Assembly: GCA_009782505.1 (NCBI GenBank)
Contig: WRIW01000008.1
Span: 1 to 59,519, forward strand
Length of the DNA: 59,519 bases
Reading direction: 5' to 3'
Source: Clostridiales bacterium
GTDB taxonomy: Bacteria > Bacillota > Peptococcia > DRI-13 > UBA5745
Made by a program: the position numbers and the translations under genes. Shown one piece after another: positions 17,971 to 26,189 of this stretch (position 1 is the stretch's first letter; every line of letters begins with the position of its first letter). The notes below the pieces were generated by a model. The model was given only the letters and a program-made list of their open reading frames with translations. It had not been told where the DNA came from and searched no databases.

Positions 17971-18494
17971 ATACGAAACTATTCTTCGCCGGCAGCGGCG
18001 GCCAGGGCATCCTGCTCATGGGCCAGATACTGGCGACGGCAGCTATGCGTGAAGGCCTGGAAGTGACCTTTCTCCCCTCCTACGGGCCGGAGATGCGGGG
18101 AGGCACCGCGAACTGTACGGTGATCGTATCCGATTCGCCCATCAGCTGCCCGCTCATCTACGAGGCCGACGCGGTAGCCGCTATGAACCTGCCCTCGCTG
18201 ACCAAGTTCGAGGCGCTGCTCAAGCCCCAGGGGAAGCTCTTTACCAACTCCTCGCTGGTGTCCATAAGTGCGTCGCGCGCCGATATCGAGGAATACAAGA
18301 TACCCGCCAACGAGACAGCCATCTCCCTGGGGGACGAAAGGGCGGCGAATACCGTCATGCTGGGCGCCATCGTTGCCAGGACGGGATTTATCTCCATGGA
18401 CGCCATAATGAATACCCTTGACTACGCCTTCTCCGGCGCCAGGGCGAAGCTGCTTCCTCTTAATCAAAAAGCGTTATTGGCTTGTGTAAACTAA
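17967..18494 (+). CDS. 2-oxoacid:ferredoxin oxidoreductase gamma subunit
   Basis: A 175-residue protein of the pyruvate/ketoisovalerate oxidoreductase gamma family: FAGSGGQGILLMGQILATAA at the N-terminus and the loop SYGPEMRGGTANC at residues 33-45. In this complex the gamma subunit takes part in CoA binding and inter-subunit contacts. It starts at ATG overlapping the beta-subunit stop (ATGA) behind AAGGAGGAG, so all four subunits are translationally coupled. A terminator follows. Confidence 0.9.
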   Translation: MNTKLFFAGSGGQGILLMGQILATAAMREGLEVTFLPSYGPEMRGGTANCTVIVSDSPISCPLIYEADAVAAMNLPSLTKFEALLKPQGKLFTNSSLVSISASRADIEEYKIPANETAISLGDERAANTVMLGAIVARTGFISMDAIMNTLDYAFSGARAKLLPLNQKALLACVN

Positions 18495-18562
18495 GGGTAT
18501 TTGTAGGATGAAACGATGAAAAGTCTCCAGTTGCTTTAAGGTAAACACATCGGAAAGCTCAT

Positions 18563-18594
18563 GCGGCGTAAGGAATTACGCCGCTATTTTTTTT
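18563..18594 (+). terminator. Intrinsic terminator of the T-box/oxidoreductase operon
   Basis: GCGGCGTAA and TTACGCCGC form a perfect 9-bp stem around GGAA, followed by eight T residues. Confidence 0.88.
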
Positions 18595-18606
18595 CGCGGG
18601 GCCCTA

Positions 18607-18635
18607 TTGACATTCAAGCCGCTCCATACTTTAGA
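18607..18635 (+). promoter_or_regulatory. Predicted promoter of the hemerythrin gene
   Basis: TTGACA (18607-18612), a 17-bp spacer and TTTAGA (18630-18635) lie directly after the terminator. It falls inside the longer open frame beginning at 18561, which supports the later start at 18681. Confidence 0.5.
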
Positions 18636-18680
18636 CTGTGGGCAGATAAAAAAAGCGACGATTTGAAGGAGGGACGACTT

Positions 18681-19148
18681 ATGGGAGATATACAATACGG
18701 TTTAGCGTGGCAGGACAAGTACAAGCTGGGGGACAAGAAAGTCGACGCTCAGCACCGGCAGCTGTTTGAACTCTTAAGCGAGCTGATCAAATCCTGTATG
18801 GATGGGACCGACGTAGAAAAACTCCACGTCACCTTGGATTTCCTGGTGGATTATACAGTGAAGCATTTCTACGACGAAGAGTCTTTGCAGGTCTACTTCA
18901 ATTATCCCGATTATCTCAGGCATAAGCAGCTTCACGAGGACTTCAAAGGGACGGTCGGGGAGATCGTGGCTAAGTTCAACCGGGACGGCTCGTCGGCGGA
19001 GCTAAGCAGGGATCTGAGCAAAATCGTGGCCTTGTGGCTGGTCCAGCACATAACGATCGAGGACAAGAAGATCGGCGAATACCTCCGCACCCTGGATCGG
19101 CGGAGCGATTTCGACTATGTGTCCGAGGGCAGGAAACGCATAAGCTGA
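18681..19148 (+). CDS. Bacteriohemerythrin
   Basis: A 155-residue four-helix protein with the diiron ligand pattern of bacteriohemerythrins: H25 (DAQHRQLF), H62 and E66 (KHFYDEE), H81 and H85 (RHKQLHEDF), H123 and D128 (QHITIEDK). The family binds O2 reversibly and serves as an oxygen store, carrier or sensor. In an anaerobe it probably protects oxygen-labile enzymes, such as the ferredoxin oxidoreductase encoded just upstream. ATG 18681 has GAAGGAGGG at good spacing. The frame continues upstream to 18561, but that part holds a terminator and a promoter. Confidence 0.9.
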   Translation: MGDIQYGLAWQDKYKLGDKKVDAQHRQLFELLSELIKSCMDGTDVEKLHVTLDFLVDYTVKHFYDEESLQVYFNYPDYLRHKQLHEDFKGTVGEIVAKFNRDGSSAELSRDLSKIVALWLVQHITIEDKKIGEYLRTLDRRSDFDYVSEGRKRIS

Positions 19149-19150
19149 GC

Positions 19151-19392
19151 TGCAGCGCCCAAAGCGTGGCTATTTGTAAGTGATGGATTGAACAGCTTCA
19201 TCTGCCAGATAAGCAATCGCAAACCTGGCAAATCCGTGGGTGCGACACGGACGTCGCACCAGACGGAACGCGACACGACGTCGCGTTGGAGTCGTTAGGG
19301 TTTGCATCAAACGATTGCTATATCTGGCTGAAGCTGTGAACCATCGCGGTAAATAGCCACGCTTTAGGCCCCTGACCCCCTGAACTGTAACC
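19151..19392 (-). repeat. Large palindromic element, copy 1 (complete, inverted relative to copy 3)
   Basis: A structured repeat of about 240 bp fills most of the 19149-19476 gap, starting just after the hemerythrin stop. Imperfect outer arms (sharing AGCAATCG, CCAGATA and AAAGCGTGGCTATTT) flank a centre with two hairpins: GGTGCGAC/GTCGCACC with a 6-base loop and AACGCGAC/GTCGCGTT with a 5-base loop. The centre is the near-exact reverse complement of copy 3 at 42926-43175. It encodes no protein. Confidence 0.88.
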
Positions 19393-19415
19393 TTTGGGCT
19401 ACTGCCCTCCGCCTA

Positions 19416-19444
19416 TTTACAGGAAGCGCGAATAACGGTACAAT
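19416..19444 (+). promoter_or_regulatory. Predicted promoter of the tautomerase-like gene
   Basis: TTTACA (19416-19421), a 17-bp spacer and TACAAT (19439-19444). The start would be near 19451, with AGGAGG just before the ATG. Confidence 0.65.
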
Positions 19445-19476
19445 GATACAAAATCCATAAATCAGGAGGTATCATT

Positions 19477-19821
19477 ATGCCGTACGTATCAATCCGCTCC
19501 AGCAAGCCCATCGCCGAGGATAAGATGGAAAGGCTCCAGAAGGGCATCGGCGACATCATCTCCATCATCCCCGGCAAAGACAGCGAGCGCTGTATGATCC
19601 AGATACTGGGGGATGTGAAGACCTATATGGGCGGCAAGCCGAAGAACGCCACTTTCTGCGAAGTCCGCTTATTTGGCGAAGCGCCCGCCGAGGCGAAAAA
19701 AGAGTTCAGCGGCGAGCTGAATAAGCTCATGACCGCCGAACTGGGCGAGATCGAGACATTTTTCATCAATATCCAACAATACTTCGAGTGGGGCATAGGG
19801 GAAATGTACATCGGAGGCTGA
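19477..19821 (+). CDS. Tautomerase/MIF-superfamily protein
   Basis: A 114-residue protein that begins Met-Pro-Tyr-Val, so removal of Met leaves the N-terminal proline that is the catalytic base of the tautomerase/MIF superfamily. The length and the C-terminal half (EIETFFINIQQYFEWGIGEM) resemble MIF-type phenylpyruvate tautomerases rather than the short 4-oxalocrotonate type. It has its own promoter and CAGGAGG site. Family membership is likely; the natural substrate cannot be read from sequence. Confidence 0.75.
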   Translation: MPYVSIRSSKPIAEDKMERLQKGIGDIISIIPGKDSERCMIQILGDVKTYMGGKPKNATFCEVRLFGEAPAEAKKEFSGELNKLMTAELGEIETFFINIQQYFEWGIGEMYIGG

Positions 19822-19863
19822 GACGGATGAAGCCGAGGCTGCGATGGGGCAGGGATATCAGAA

Positions 19864-19900
19864 GCTGCCCCGCGGGGTACTAGCTGCCCGCGGGGTACTA
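19864..19900. repeat. Tandem duplication across the amidohydrolase stop codon
   Basis: A unit of 18-19 bp, GCTGCCC(C)GCGGGGTACTA, occurs twice head to tail (19864-19882 and 19883-19900). The second copy contains the TAG stop of the leftward amidohydrolase gene, so the first is an untranslated duplicate. Confidence 0.75.
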
Positions 19901-21199
19901 GCTGCCCAGCTCCCGCAGGATGCGCTTGCAGGAAGCGGCCACATGGCGCCTGACTTCGCCGATATCCAGCGTAGGCCACTTGCCCTCGCGGTAGAGCACC
20001 TTGCCGTCCACCATGGTCATCAGCACTTCGCTCCCAGTGGCGGAGTAGACCAGATTGTAAAGCTGATGATGGCAGGGCTGCATATTTGGGGCGCTTGTGT
20101 CGATGACCACCAGGTCTGCTTTGTGCCCGGCGGCTATGCTGCCGCAGCCGGCCCTGCCCTGGGAGCGGGCGCCATTTGCCGTGACGCAGGCGAAAGCCTC
20201 CTCGGGGGTGATCAGCGTGGGGTCGTAATTGGTCGCTTTATGTAGCATGGCGTGGAGCTTCAGTTCTTCAAAGAGATTGAGGTTGTTGTTGCTGGCGACG
20301 CTGTCCGTGCCCAGGCCGATGTTGATGCCCCTTGCCATGGCTTTGGGGATGGGGCAGATACCGCTGGCAAGCTTGAGGTTGCTTACCGGGTTTGCCGCTA
20401 TGGTGACGCCTTTATCCGCCAGGATATCCAGATCGTCGTCCTCCACCCATACGCAGTGGGCGGCGGTGGCGGGAGAGTCAAATAACCCCTGCTCGTAGAA
20501 ATAACGGGCGGGGGTTTTCCCCTCGCGCCTTATCTTGCCCTCTTCATGCTCCTGCCTGGTCTCCGACAGATGCACATGCATGTTTAAGCCCAGCTCCTTA
20601 CAGTGGGCGGCGAGCCCCGAGGCGACCTTAGGGGTGGAGGTATACTCAGCGTGGAGGGACAGATCCAGCTTGAAGCGCCCGCCTCCGCCCAGGTGGTATT
20701 TCTCCAGGAGCATGAGGTTTTCCTGATACTTGGGGTGCTTCTCGTATGGGTCGTCGTCAAAGTTGGTGACGGCTATGCTCAGGTTGCTCTTAAAGCCGCT
20801 GTCGATCACGGCCCTGGCCATGCTATCGCCGAAAAAGTACATATCCGAATTTGCCACGGTGCCGAAACGCACCATCTCCGCCACCCCCAGGAGATAGGCG
20901 TAGTAGATATCCTCGGCGTTCAGCTTATCCTCGAAGGGGAATATCTTCAGGTTCAGCCAGTCCTGCAGAGTCATGTTTTCACCGAAACCACGCTGGAGGG
21001 TCATCGGCGTATGGCAGTGGATGTTATACAAACCGGGTATGAGCAGCTTTCCCGCACCGTCGTAGATTTCGCCCCAGTCCCCTTCCGGCAGGCTTGCGCC
21101 GGGGCCCGCGTAGGCGATAGTATCCCCTTTCACGGCTACGGACATATCGTCCAGCACACGGAAGGAAGGGTCGATCATTTGGATATTTTTAAACAGCAT
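19898..21199 (-). CDS. mtaD: Amidohydrolase, probable MTA/SAH deaminase (TrzA/AtzA family)
   Basis: A 433-residue metal-dependent deaminase. NIHCHTPM (H61, H63), MHVHLSE, AAHCVW and GLGTDSVASNN are the metal and catalytic motifs of the 5-methylthioadenosine/S-adenosylhomocysteine deaminase branch, which makes the inosyl products in methionine/purine salvage. AGGAGG precedes ATG 21199. Length is normal. Other members act on guanine, triazines or cytosine, so the exact purine substrate is inferred. It is transcribed away from the nucleoside kinase gene. Confidence 0.85.
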   Translation of the reverse strand: MLFKNIQMIDPSFRVLDDMSVAVKGDTIAYAGPGASLPEGDWGEIYDGAGKLLIPGLYNIHCHTPMTLQRGFGENMTLQDWLNLKIFPFEDKLNAEDIYYAYLLGVAEMVRFGTVANSDMYFFGDSMARAVIDSGFKSNLSIAVTNFDDDPYEKHPKYQENLMLLEKYHLGGGGRFKLDLSLHAEYTSTPKVASGLAAHCKELGLNMHVHLSETRQEHEEGKIRREGKTPARYFYEQGLFDSPATAAHCVWVEDDDLDILADKGVTIAANPVSNLKLASGICPIPKAMARGINIGLGTDSVASNNNLNLFEELKLHAMLHKATNYDPTLITPEEAFACVTANGARSQGRAGCGSIAAGHKADLVVIDTSAPNMQPCHHQLYNLVYSATGSEVLMTMVDGKVLYREGKWPTLDIGEVRRHVAASCKRILRELGS

Positions 21200-21305
21200 A
21201 GGGGCAGCCTCCTATATAATACTCACGTTTGGCTTGGGCTATATTAATTATAACAGTTATTGTCCACAATGAGAATAGAGTAGCAGGGGCAATATCAAAA
21301 TATCC

Positions 21306-21330
21306 CGTGGTGTAATAGTAGCAAACCACG
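21306..21330. promoter_or_regulatory. Inverted repeat in the divergent amidohydrolase/nucleoside kinase region
   Basis: CGTGGT and ACCACG are inverted around a 13-bp AT-rich spacer, close to TATAAT (21340-21345) and TATACT (21353-21358) on the plus strand. A second small inverted repeat, ATTGT-CC-ACAAT, lies near 21259-21270. I see no clear -35 box, so regulated transcription is possible but unproven. Confidence 0.35.
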
Positions 21331-21399
21331 AAATAATGATATAATAATGTGGTATACTGTGTAGAAGCCCCGTATTTATGTAAGGTCAGGTGAAGTGCT

Positions 21400-23079
21400 A
21401 TGACGGTGAATATACAAATCGGGCATTGGGCGGCCAGGGAGAGGCGGGATATCGGCGTCCCTGAAGGGATCTCGCTGCTGGAGCTTTCGAAGACCAGCGG
21501 CCCTGACCGGAACCTGCCGGTCATCGGCGCCCTGTACAACAATGAAGTGGTGGATCTGTATACGCCGGTGGAGAAACCAGGGACAGTGCTGTGGCTTGAC
21601 ATGTCCAGCGACCACGGCATGCGGATCTACAGGCAGAGCCTGGTCATGCTCCTTGCCCAGGCGGTGAAGGAGCTCTTCCCCCACTGGACACTCGACGTCC
21701 ATCACTCCATCGGGAAGCACTGCTACTGCGAGCTGGACGGGACCACGAGCCCCTCCGCCAGGACCCTGGAGCTCATCGCGGGGCAGATGGATCAGTTGAT
21801 CCAAAATGACGAGCCCATCGTACCCAGCCATTACCCGGCATCGGAAGCCATACCCATGCTGGAGAAAGCGGGCTACGCCAAGACCGCTAAGCTCCTGGAA
21901 AGCGTCGGCGCCGACCAGGTCCGCATCTATACCATGGGGCGGCAGATATTTCACTCCTTCTATGCTCTGGCCCCCGGCGCGGGCTGCCTGAGCACCTTCG
22001 GCCTTGAGCCTTATGAGAAAGGCTTCCTGCTGAGGTATCCGGCTCAGGACGCCCCTGAGCGGCTGGCCCCCCTCATCGAGATGCCTAAGGTAGCCGGGCT
22101 GCTCCGGGAGACGAAGACTTGGACCCGGGTGCTGGACGTCTACAATGTCCCCGGGCTTTACCATACGGTATCCGCGGGGAAAAAGGCCGTGCGGGATCTG
22201 ATCCACATATCCGAAGCTATACAGGAAAAGTATCTGGCTAATCTCGCCGACCAGATCTATGAGGACAGGGACAGGCTCCGAGTCGTGCTTATCGCCGGAC
22301 CGTCGTCTTCAGGGAAGACCACTTTCTGCTACCGGTTGGCAACCCAGCTGAAAGTGCTGGGCCTGCGCCCCCAGACCTTGTCCACGGACGACTACTTCGT
22401 CAATCGCTGGGAGACCCCAAAGAACCCCGACGGCACCCTGGACTTCGAGTCTCTGCAGGCGACAAATGTAGAATTATTCAATGACAATGTCTCCAGGCTG
22501 GTAGCGGGGGAAGAAGTCATGACGCCTGTATTTGATTTTCTGGAAGGCAGGCGGATCGAGAATGTCAACAAAGTCAAGCTCGAGCCCGGCCACCCGGTGA
22601 TCGTTGAAGGGATACACGCCTTGAATGAGGCCCTGACCCCCTCCATCGGCAGGGGCATGAAATTTAAGATTTATATCAGCTCTATGGTGCAGATCGATAT
22701 CGACTCGTACAACCGGGTCGCCACCAGCGACGCCAGGCTGCTGCGCCGGCTGGTGAGGGATTATCAGTACAGGGGCAGGACGGCTGAAGCCACCCTCATG
22801 CAGTGGCCGTCGGTGCGCCGGGGCGAGGAGTTGTTTATCTTCCCCTTCCAGGAGGAAGCGGACTCCATGTTCAACACAGCGCTGCTCTATGAGACGGGGG
22901 TATTCAAGAAGTATGCCGAGCCTTTGCTCAAGCAGGTCAGCCCGGATATACAGGAGTACGCCGACGCCCAGCGGCTTTTGTCGATATTGTCCTACTTTCC
23001 CCACATCGAAGACGAGGCTGTGCCCCTGAACTCCATCTTGCGGGAATTCATCGGCGGGAGCTCCATCCATGACGAGTGA
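21400..23079 (+). CDS. Nucleoside (uridine-type) kinase with TGS/threonyl-tRNA-synthetase-like N-terminus
   Basis: A 559-residue protein of the long Bacillota uridine-kinase-like family. Residues 1-65 resemble a TGS domain. About 70-200 resemble the threonyl/alanyl-tRNA synthetase additional domain (VHHSIGKHCYCEL). About 285-500 are a P-loop kinase with Walker A GPSSSGKTT at 300-308, followed by STDDYFVNR and VEGIHALNEAL. It probably phosphorylates a nucleoside; the tRNA-synthetase-like part has no assigned role. The polyprenyl synthetase gene starts within its last 11 bases, so they form one unit. Confidence 0.82.
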   Translation: MTVNIQIGHWAARERRDIGVPEGISLLELSKTSGPDRNLPVIGALYNNEVVDLYTPVEKPGTVLWLDMSSDHGMRIYRQSLVMLLAQAVKELFPHWTLDVHHSIGKHCYCELDGTTSPSARTLELIAGQMDQLIQNDEPIVPSHYPASEAIPMLEKAGYAKTAKLLESVGADQVRIYTMGRQIFHSFYALAPGAGCLSTFGLEPYEKGFLLRYPAQDAPERLAPLIEMPKVAGLLRETKTWTRVLDVYNVPGLYHTVSAGKKAVRDLIHISEAIQEKYLANLADQIYEDRDRLRVVLIAGPSSSGKTTFCYRLATQLKVLGLRPQTLSTDDYFVNRWETPKNPDGTLDFESLQATNVELFNDNVSRLVAGEEVMTPVFDFLEGRRIENVNKVKLEPGHPVIVEGIHALNEALTPSIGRGMKFKIYISSMVQIDIDSYNRVATSDARLLRRLVRDYQYRGRTAEATLMQWPSVRRGEELFIFPFQEEADSMFNTALLYETGVFKKYAEPLLKQVSPDIQEYADAQRLLSILSYFPHIEDEAVPLNSILREFIGGSSIHDE

Positions 23080-24001
23080 GGCAGGCTGCGAACGGGCGGG
23101 CGCCGCGAGGGAAACGGCGGCGGATAAACTTATCCGCTACGCGGAGATGATGGAGGAAGCGCTGGCTTCTTATATACCAGACTGCGCTTTCCCCGAATCC
23201 AAGGTCGCCGAAGCGATGGCTTACAGCCTGCTGGGCGGCGGCAAAAGGATACGGGGGGCGCTTGTATTGGCGTTTTACCGGCTTTGGCGGGAGGATGTAC
23301 GCCCGGCGCTGCCCTTCGCTTGCGCGATGGAGATGGTGCACGCTTATTCCCTGATCCACGACGACCTGCCCTGCATGGACGACGACGACCTGCGCCGGGG
23401 GAAGCCTTCCTGCCATGTCGCCTATGGGGAAGCCATCGCTCTGCTTGCCGGTGACGCCCTGCTGACCTTGGCATTCGAAGCCATGGCGGGGGCTGGGCGC
23501 GCCGACGCCCTCTCCGGGGAAGGCGTGCTCCGGGCGATCAAGTGCCTGGCGAATGCCGCTGGCGTCGGCGGGATGATCGGCGGCCAGGCCATCGACCTGG
23601 AGCAGGAAGGGAAACCCACGCCTCCCGCCTTGCTAAGCCGGATGTACAGCGCGAAGACCGGCATGCTCATCGGGGCGGCCGCTATGGTCGGATGCGTATT
23701 GGCCGGCGCCGGCGAGGAGGAGCAGTCGGCGGCTATCGACTTCGCAGGCTGCATAGGGATGGCTTATCAGATCGTAGACGATATACTGGACGTGACCGGC
23801 GACGAGGCTTTGCTGGGCAAACCCGTGGGCAGCGACGATGATAACAAGAAGAGCACGTTTGTCGGATTATTTGGATTGGAGAGCGCGGCCAGGGAAGTCA
23901 TGCTCCTTCATGGCGAAGCGAAAAAAGCCCTGGGCAGGCTCCCCGGCGATACGGGGTTCCTGGCAGGGCTCGCCGATATCTTGGCAGACCGCAAAGCTTA
24001 G
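23069..24001 (+). CDS. ispA: Polyprenyl synthetase, probable farnesyl diphosphate synthase
   Basis: A 310-residue trans-prenyltransferase with GGGKRIRG, the first aspartate-rich motif DDLPCMDDDD, KTGMLIGAA and the second motif DDILD, plus the closing KKSTFVGLFG. The two inserted residues in the first motif (DDxxxxD) are typical of bacterial short-chain (C15) synthases. It condenses isopentenyl diphosphate with allylic diphosphates for quinone or wall lipid carriers. It overlaps the nucleoside kinase by 11 bp. No dxs or xseAB genes follow, unlike many clostridial loci. Confidence 0.88.
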   Translation: MTSEAGCERAGAARETAADKLIRYAEMMEEALASYIPDCAFPESKVAEAMAYSLLGGGKRIRGALVLAFYRLWREDVRPALPFACAMEMVHAYSLIHDDLPCMDDDDLRRGKPSCHVAYGEAIALLAGDALLTLAFEAMAGAGRADALSGEGVLRAIKCLANAAGVGGMIGGQAIDLEQEGKPTPPALLSRMYSAKTGMLIGAAAMVGCVLAGAGEEEQSAAIDFAGCIGMAYQIVDDILDVTGDEALLGKPVGSDDDNKKSTFVGLFGLESAAREVMLLHGEAKKALGRLPGDTGFLAGLADILADRKA

Positions 24002-24132
24002 GATCTATCGTTTGCGGCCTTATGTACGCCGTGTGTCGTAACTAGTGCAGCGTCTACGAAATAACTGGGCTATCCTTGCATCGTCTTTTCCCGTCCGACT
24101 GCGTTGTCGTCAGTTTGCAACATCTGTTCGTG

Positions 24133-24993
24133 TTATAAATGGCAGACGGTCATGCCCAGGGTGCCCGGCCCCGTATGGGTGCCGATGACCGCGCCCGTCT
24201 CCCCGAAGCAGTCCAGCTTCCTGCCGAAAGCCGCCTCGGCCTTGGCCTTGAGGGTGTCCGCCATGGCTTCGCAGGCGCCATGGATGACGCCCACCCGGGT
24301 AGGCTTGCGGTCGCCCAATAAATGCATCCCTCTGTCCACCATCTTCTGGATGGCTTGCCTTTGGCTCCTGACCTTGTCGAAGGATTCATAGATGCCGTCC
24401 TTGACATGGATCATGGGCTTTACATTGAGTATCGTGCCAAATAGGGCGGTGACTTTGCCGATGCGCCCGCCCTTATATAAATACTCTAAAGTATTCAGGC
24501 AAAACATGGTCTCCGTATGGGTAGCCACCAGCTGAAGATGGTCGATGATCTTCTTCATCGCGGCGCCTTCTTTCAGCATGCGTATAGCTTCCTGAACCTG
24601 AAGGCCCATGCCGAAGCTGATATTGCGGCTGTCGAAGGGGTAAATATCGGGGCTGACCTCCCTCGCGGCGGACTCCGCCACGCTGATGGTGCTGCTCAGG
24701 CCCCCCGAGAGGTGGATGGAGAGGATCTGGCAATCGGGGCTTTCTTCCATCACCTGATGATAAGTCTTCAGAAAATCGCCCTTCGTCGGCGTGGAGGTCT
24801 TCGGTATGGCGTCCCCGGCGGCGATGAGCATCGGGTAGAAGTCCCTGGCCTTCAAATCGACGCCGTCTTTATAGGATCCGCCCTTGGGGAAGTTGATATG
24901 CAAAGGGACGACAGCGATCCGGTTCTCCTCCGCGTAGCCGTCGGGGAGGTCGGCGGTGCTGTCCGTCACGATGCGTATTTCTTTTTCCGTCAT
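24133..24993 (-). CDS. DegV-family fatty-acid-binding protein
   Basis: A 286-residue DegV protein with IRIVTDSTADLP at the N-terminus, the lipid-headgroup region KTSTPTKGDF, and SGGLSSTI. The family binds a single fatty acid and presents it to fatty-acid kinase FakA. I chose ATG at 24991-24993, with GCAGGAAGC upstream, over a TTG six codons earlier that contains that same SD. It is convergent with ispA across 131 bp in which I see no strong terminator. Confidence 0.87.
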   Translation of the reverse strand: MTEKEIRIVTDSTADLPDGYAEENRIAVVPLHINFPKGGSYKDGVDLKARDFYPMLIAAGDAIPKTSTPTKGDFLKTYHQVMEESPDCQILSIHLSGGLSSTISVAESAAREVSPDIYPFDSRNISFGMGLQVQEAIRMLKEGAAMKKIIDHLQLVATHTETMFCLNTLEYLYKGGRIGKVTALFGTILNVKPMIHVKDGIYESFDKVRSQRQAIQKMVDRGMHLLGDRKPTRVGVIHGACEAMADTLKAKAEAAFGRKLDCFGETGAVIGTHTGPGTLGMTVCHL

Positions 24994-25210
24994 TATGCTT
25001 CCTGCTTTCAATCAAATTGGGGCGCTGCCCCAAGCCCCGTCGCGCCGCAAGGCAAAGCCTTGCTCTGCTCCATGGGCTGCGCCTGCCCCAAAACTCGTCG
25101 CGTCACGAAATTATGCCTTGCTTCTGTAGTATGTTTAACAGTTTACAGGCTTTTGCCCGCATAAGCAAGGATTATTCCGGGGAATTCATGTTAAGTTATT
25201 GTTAAGGCTA

Positions 25211-25286
25211 CGGTTCAGGGGGTCAGCAGCCTAAAGCGCGCCTATTTGCCGCGATTGTTCACAGCTTCAACCAGATATTGCAATCG
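25211..25286 (+). repeat. Large palindromic element, half copy abutting the pyrD stop
   Basis: One arm of the 19151/42926 element: CGGTTCAGGGGG, CCTAAAGCGCGCC, ATTTGCCGCGAT, GTTCACAGCTTC, CCAGATATTGCAATCG. The central hairpins and second arm are absent. It ends exactly at the base beside the leftward pyrD stop codon. The element's usual next bases (TT) coincide with the stop codon TTA/TAA. Confidence 0.85.
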
Positions 25287-26189
25287 TTACAGCCTGCGAA
25301 TGTCGTTTACCGAAGCGTAACCCTCCTGATCCAGCCAGCGACCCAGCCCTTCGATGATCTCCGGTATGATATATGGCCTGATCAGATTCCCGGAGCCGAT
25401 AGCCACCGCGTGGGCGCCGGCGAGAAAGAACTCCACGGCGTCTTCCGCGGAAAGGATTCCCCCCATGCCGATGATAGGCAGGTCTACAGCCCGGGCGGTC
25501 TCCCAGACCATACGGAGGGCGACCGGCTTGATCGCCGGCCCGGACAAGCCTCCGACCTGGCGTGCCAGTACCGGCTTACGAGCCTTGACGTCGATGGCCA
25601 TCCCCAGGAGGGTGTTGATCAGAGAAAGGGCGTCGGCGCCTTCAGCCGCCACCGCTTTGGCGATAGCCGTGATATCCGTGACATTTGGGGAAAGCTTGAC
25701 GATCAGGGGGACGTGGCAGTGCTTGCGTACACGGGCGGTGACCTCAGCCGCTATGGCGGGGTCGGTGCCGAAAACCAAACCGCCGTGATCCAGGTTAGGG
25801 CAGGAAATGTTGACTTCTATAGCATCCAGGCCTTCGGCTTCGGAAAGCCTCCGGCTGATCTCTTCATACTCGCCGACGGAGTGGCCGCTGATATTGGCGA
25901 TGACTCGGGCGCCCTGGCTCTTCATCCAGGGCAGCTCCCGCCGGATGAAGGCGTCTACGCCGGGGTTCTCCAGGCCTATGCTGTTGAGCATGCCGGCGGG
26001 GGCTTCGGCGATCCGCGGCGTGAGGTTGCCGGCGCTCGGCTCCAGGGTGACGCCCTTCGCCATGATGGCGCCGGGCGCCGACGGCGGATACAGTTTCGCA
26101 AACTCCCTGCCGAAGCCGTAAACGCCGGAAGCCGCCAGGATGGGGTTCGGCAAGTCCAGGCCCGCCAGCCTGACGCGCAAGTCAGCCAT
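25287..26189 (-). CDS. pyrD: Dihydroorotate dehydrogenase B, catalytic subunit
   Basis: A 300-residue FMN enzyme: NPILAASGVYGFG, NSIGLENPG, EVNISCPN (active-site Cys in the NxSCPN region, as in type 1B), KLSPNVTDI, and the FMN phosphate region GMGGILSAEDA and GAHAVAIGS. It oxidises dihydroorotate and passes electrons through PyrK to NAD+. ATG 26189 follows GGGAGG and overlaps the pyrK stop by 8 bp. An upstream in-frame start would lie inside pyrK. Its stop codon touches the half palindromic element. Confidence 0.92.
   Translation of the reverse strand: MADLRVRLAGLDLPNPILAASGVYGFGREFAKLYPPSAPGAIMAKGVTLEPSAGNLTPRIAEAPAGMLNSIGLENPGVDAFIRRELPWMKSQGARVIANISGHSVGEYEEISRRLSEAEGLDAIEVNISCPNLDHGGLVFGTDPAIAAEVTARVRKHCHVPLIVKLSPNVTDITAIAKAVAAEGADALSLINTLLGMAIDVKARKPVLARQVGGLSGPAIKPVALRMVWETARAVDLPIIGMGGILSAEDAVEFFLAGAHAVAIGSGNLIRPYIIPEIIEGLGRWLDQEGYASVNDIRRL

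Noticed and set aside
18561-18680. 40-residue N-terminal extension of the hemerythrin
   Set aside because: It covers a strong terminator and a promoter; ATG 18681 has a good SD.
19151-19392. Palindromic element as an integron attC site, retron RNA or tRNA-like gene
   Set aside because: No integrase or reverse transcriptase is nearby, attC core sites are absent, and no tRNA landmarks (GTTCGAAT loop, CCA stem) are seen; only the fold is distinctive.
24002-24132. RNA gene or terminator between ispA and degV
   Set aside because: No stable hairpin with a T run or RNA family motif could be found.
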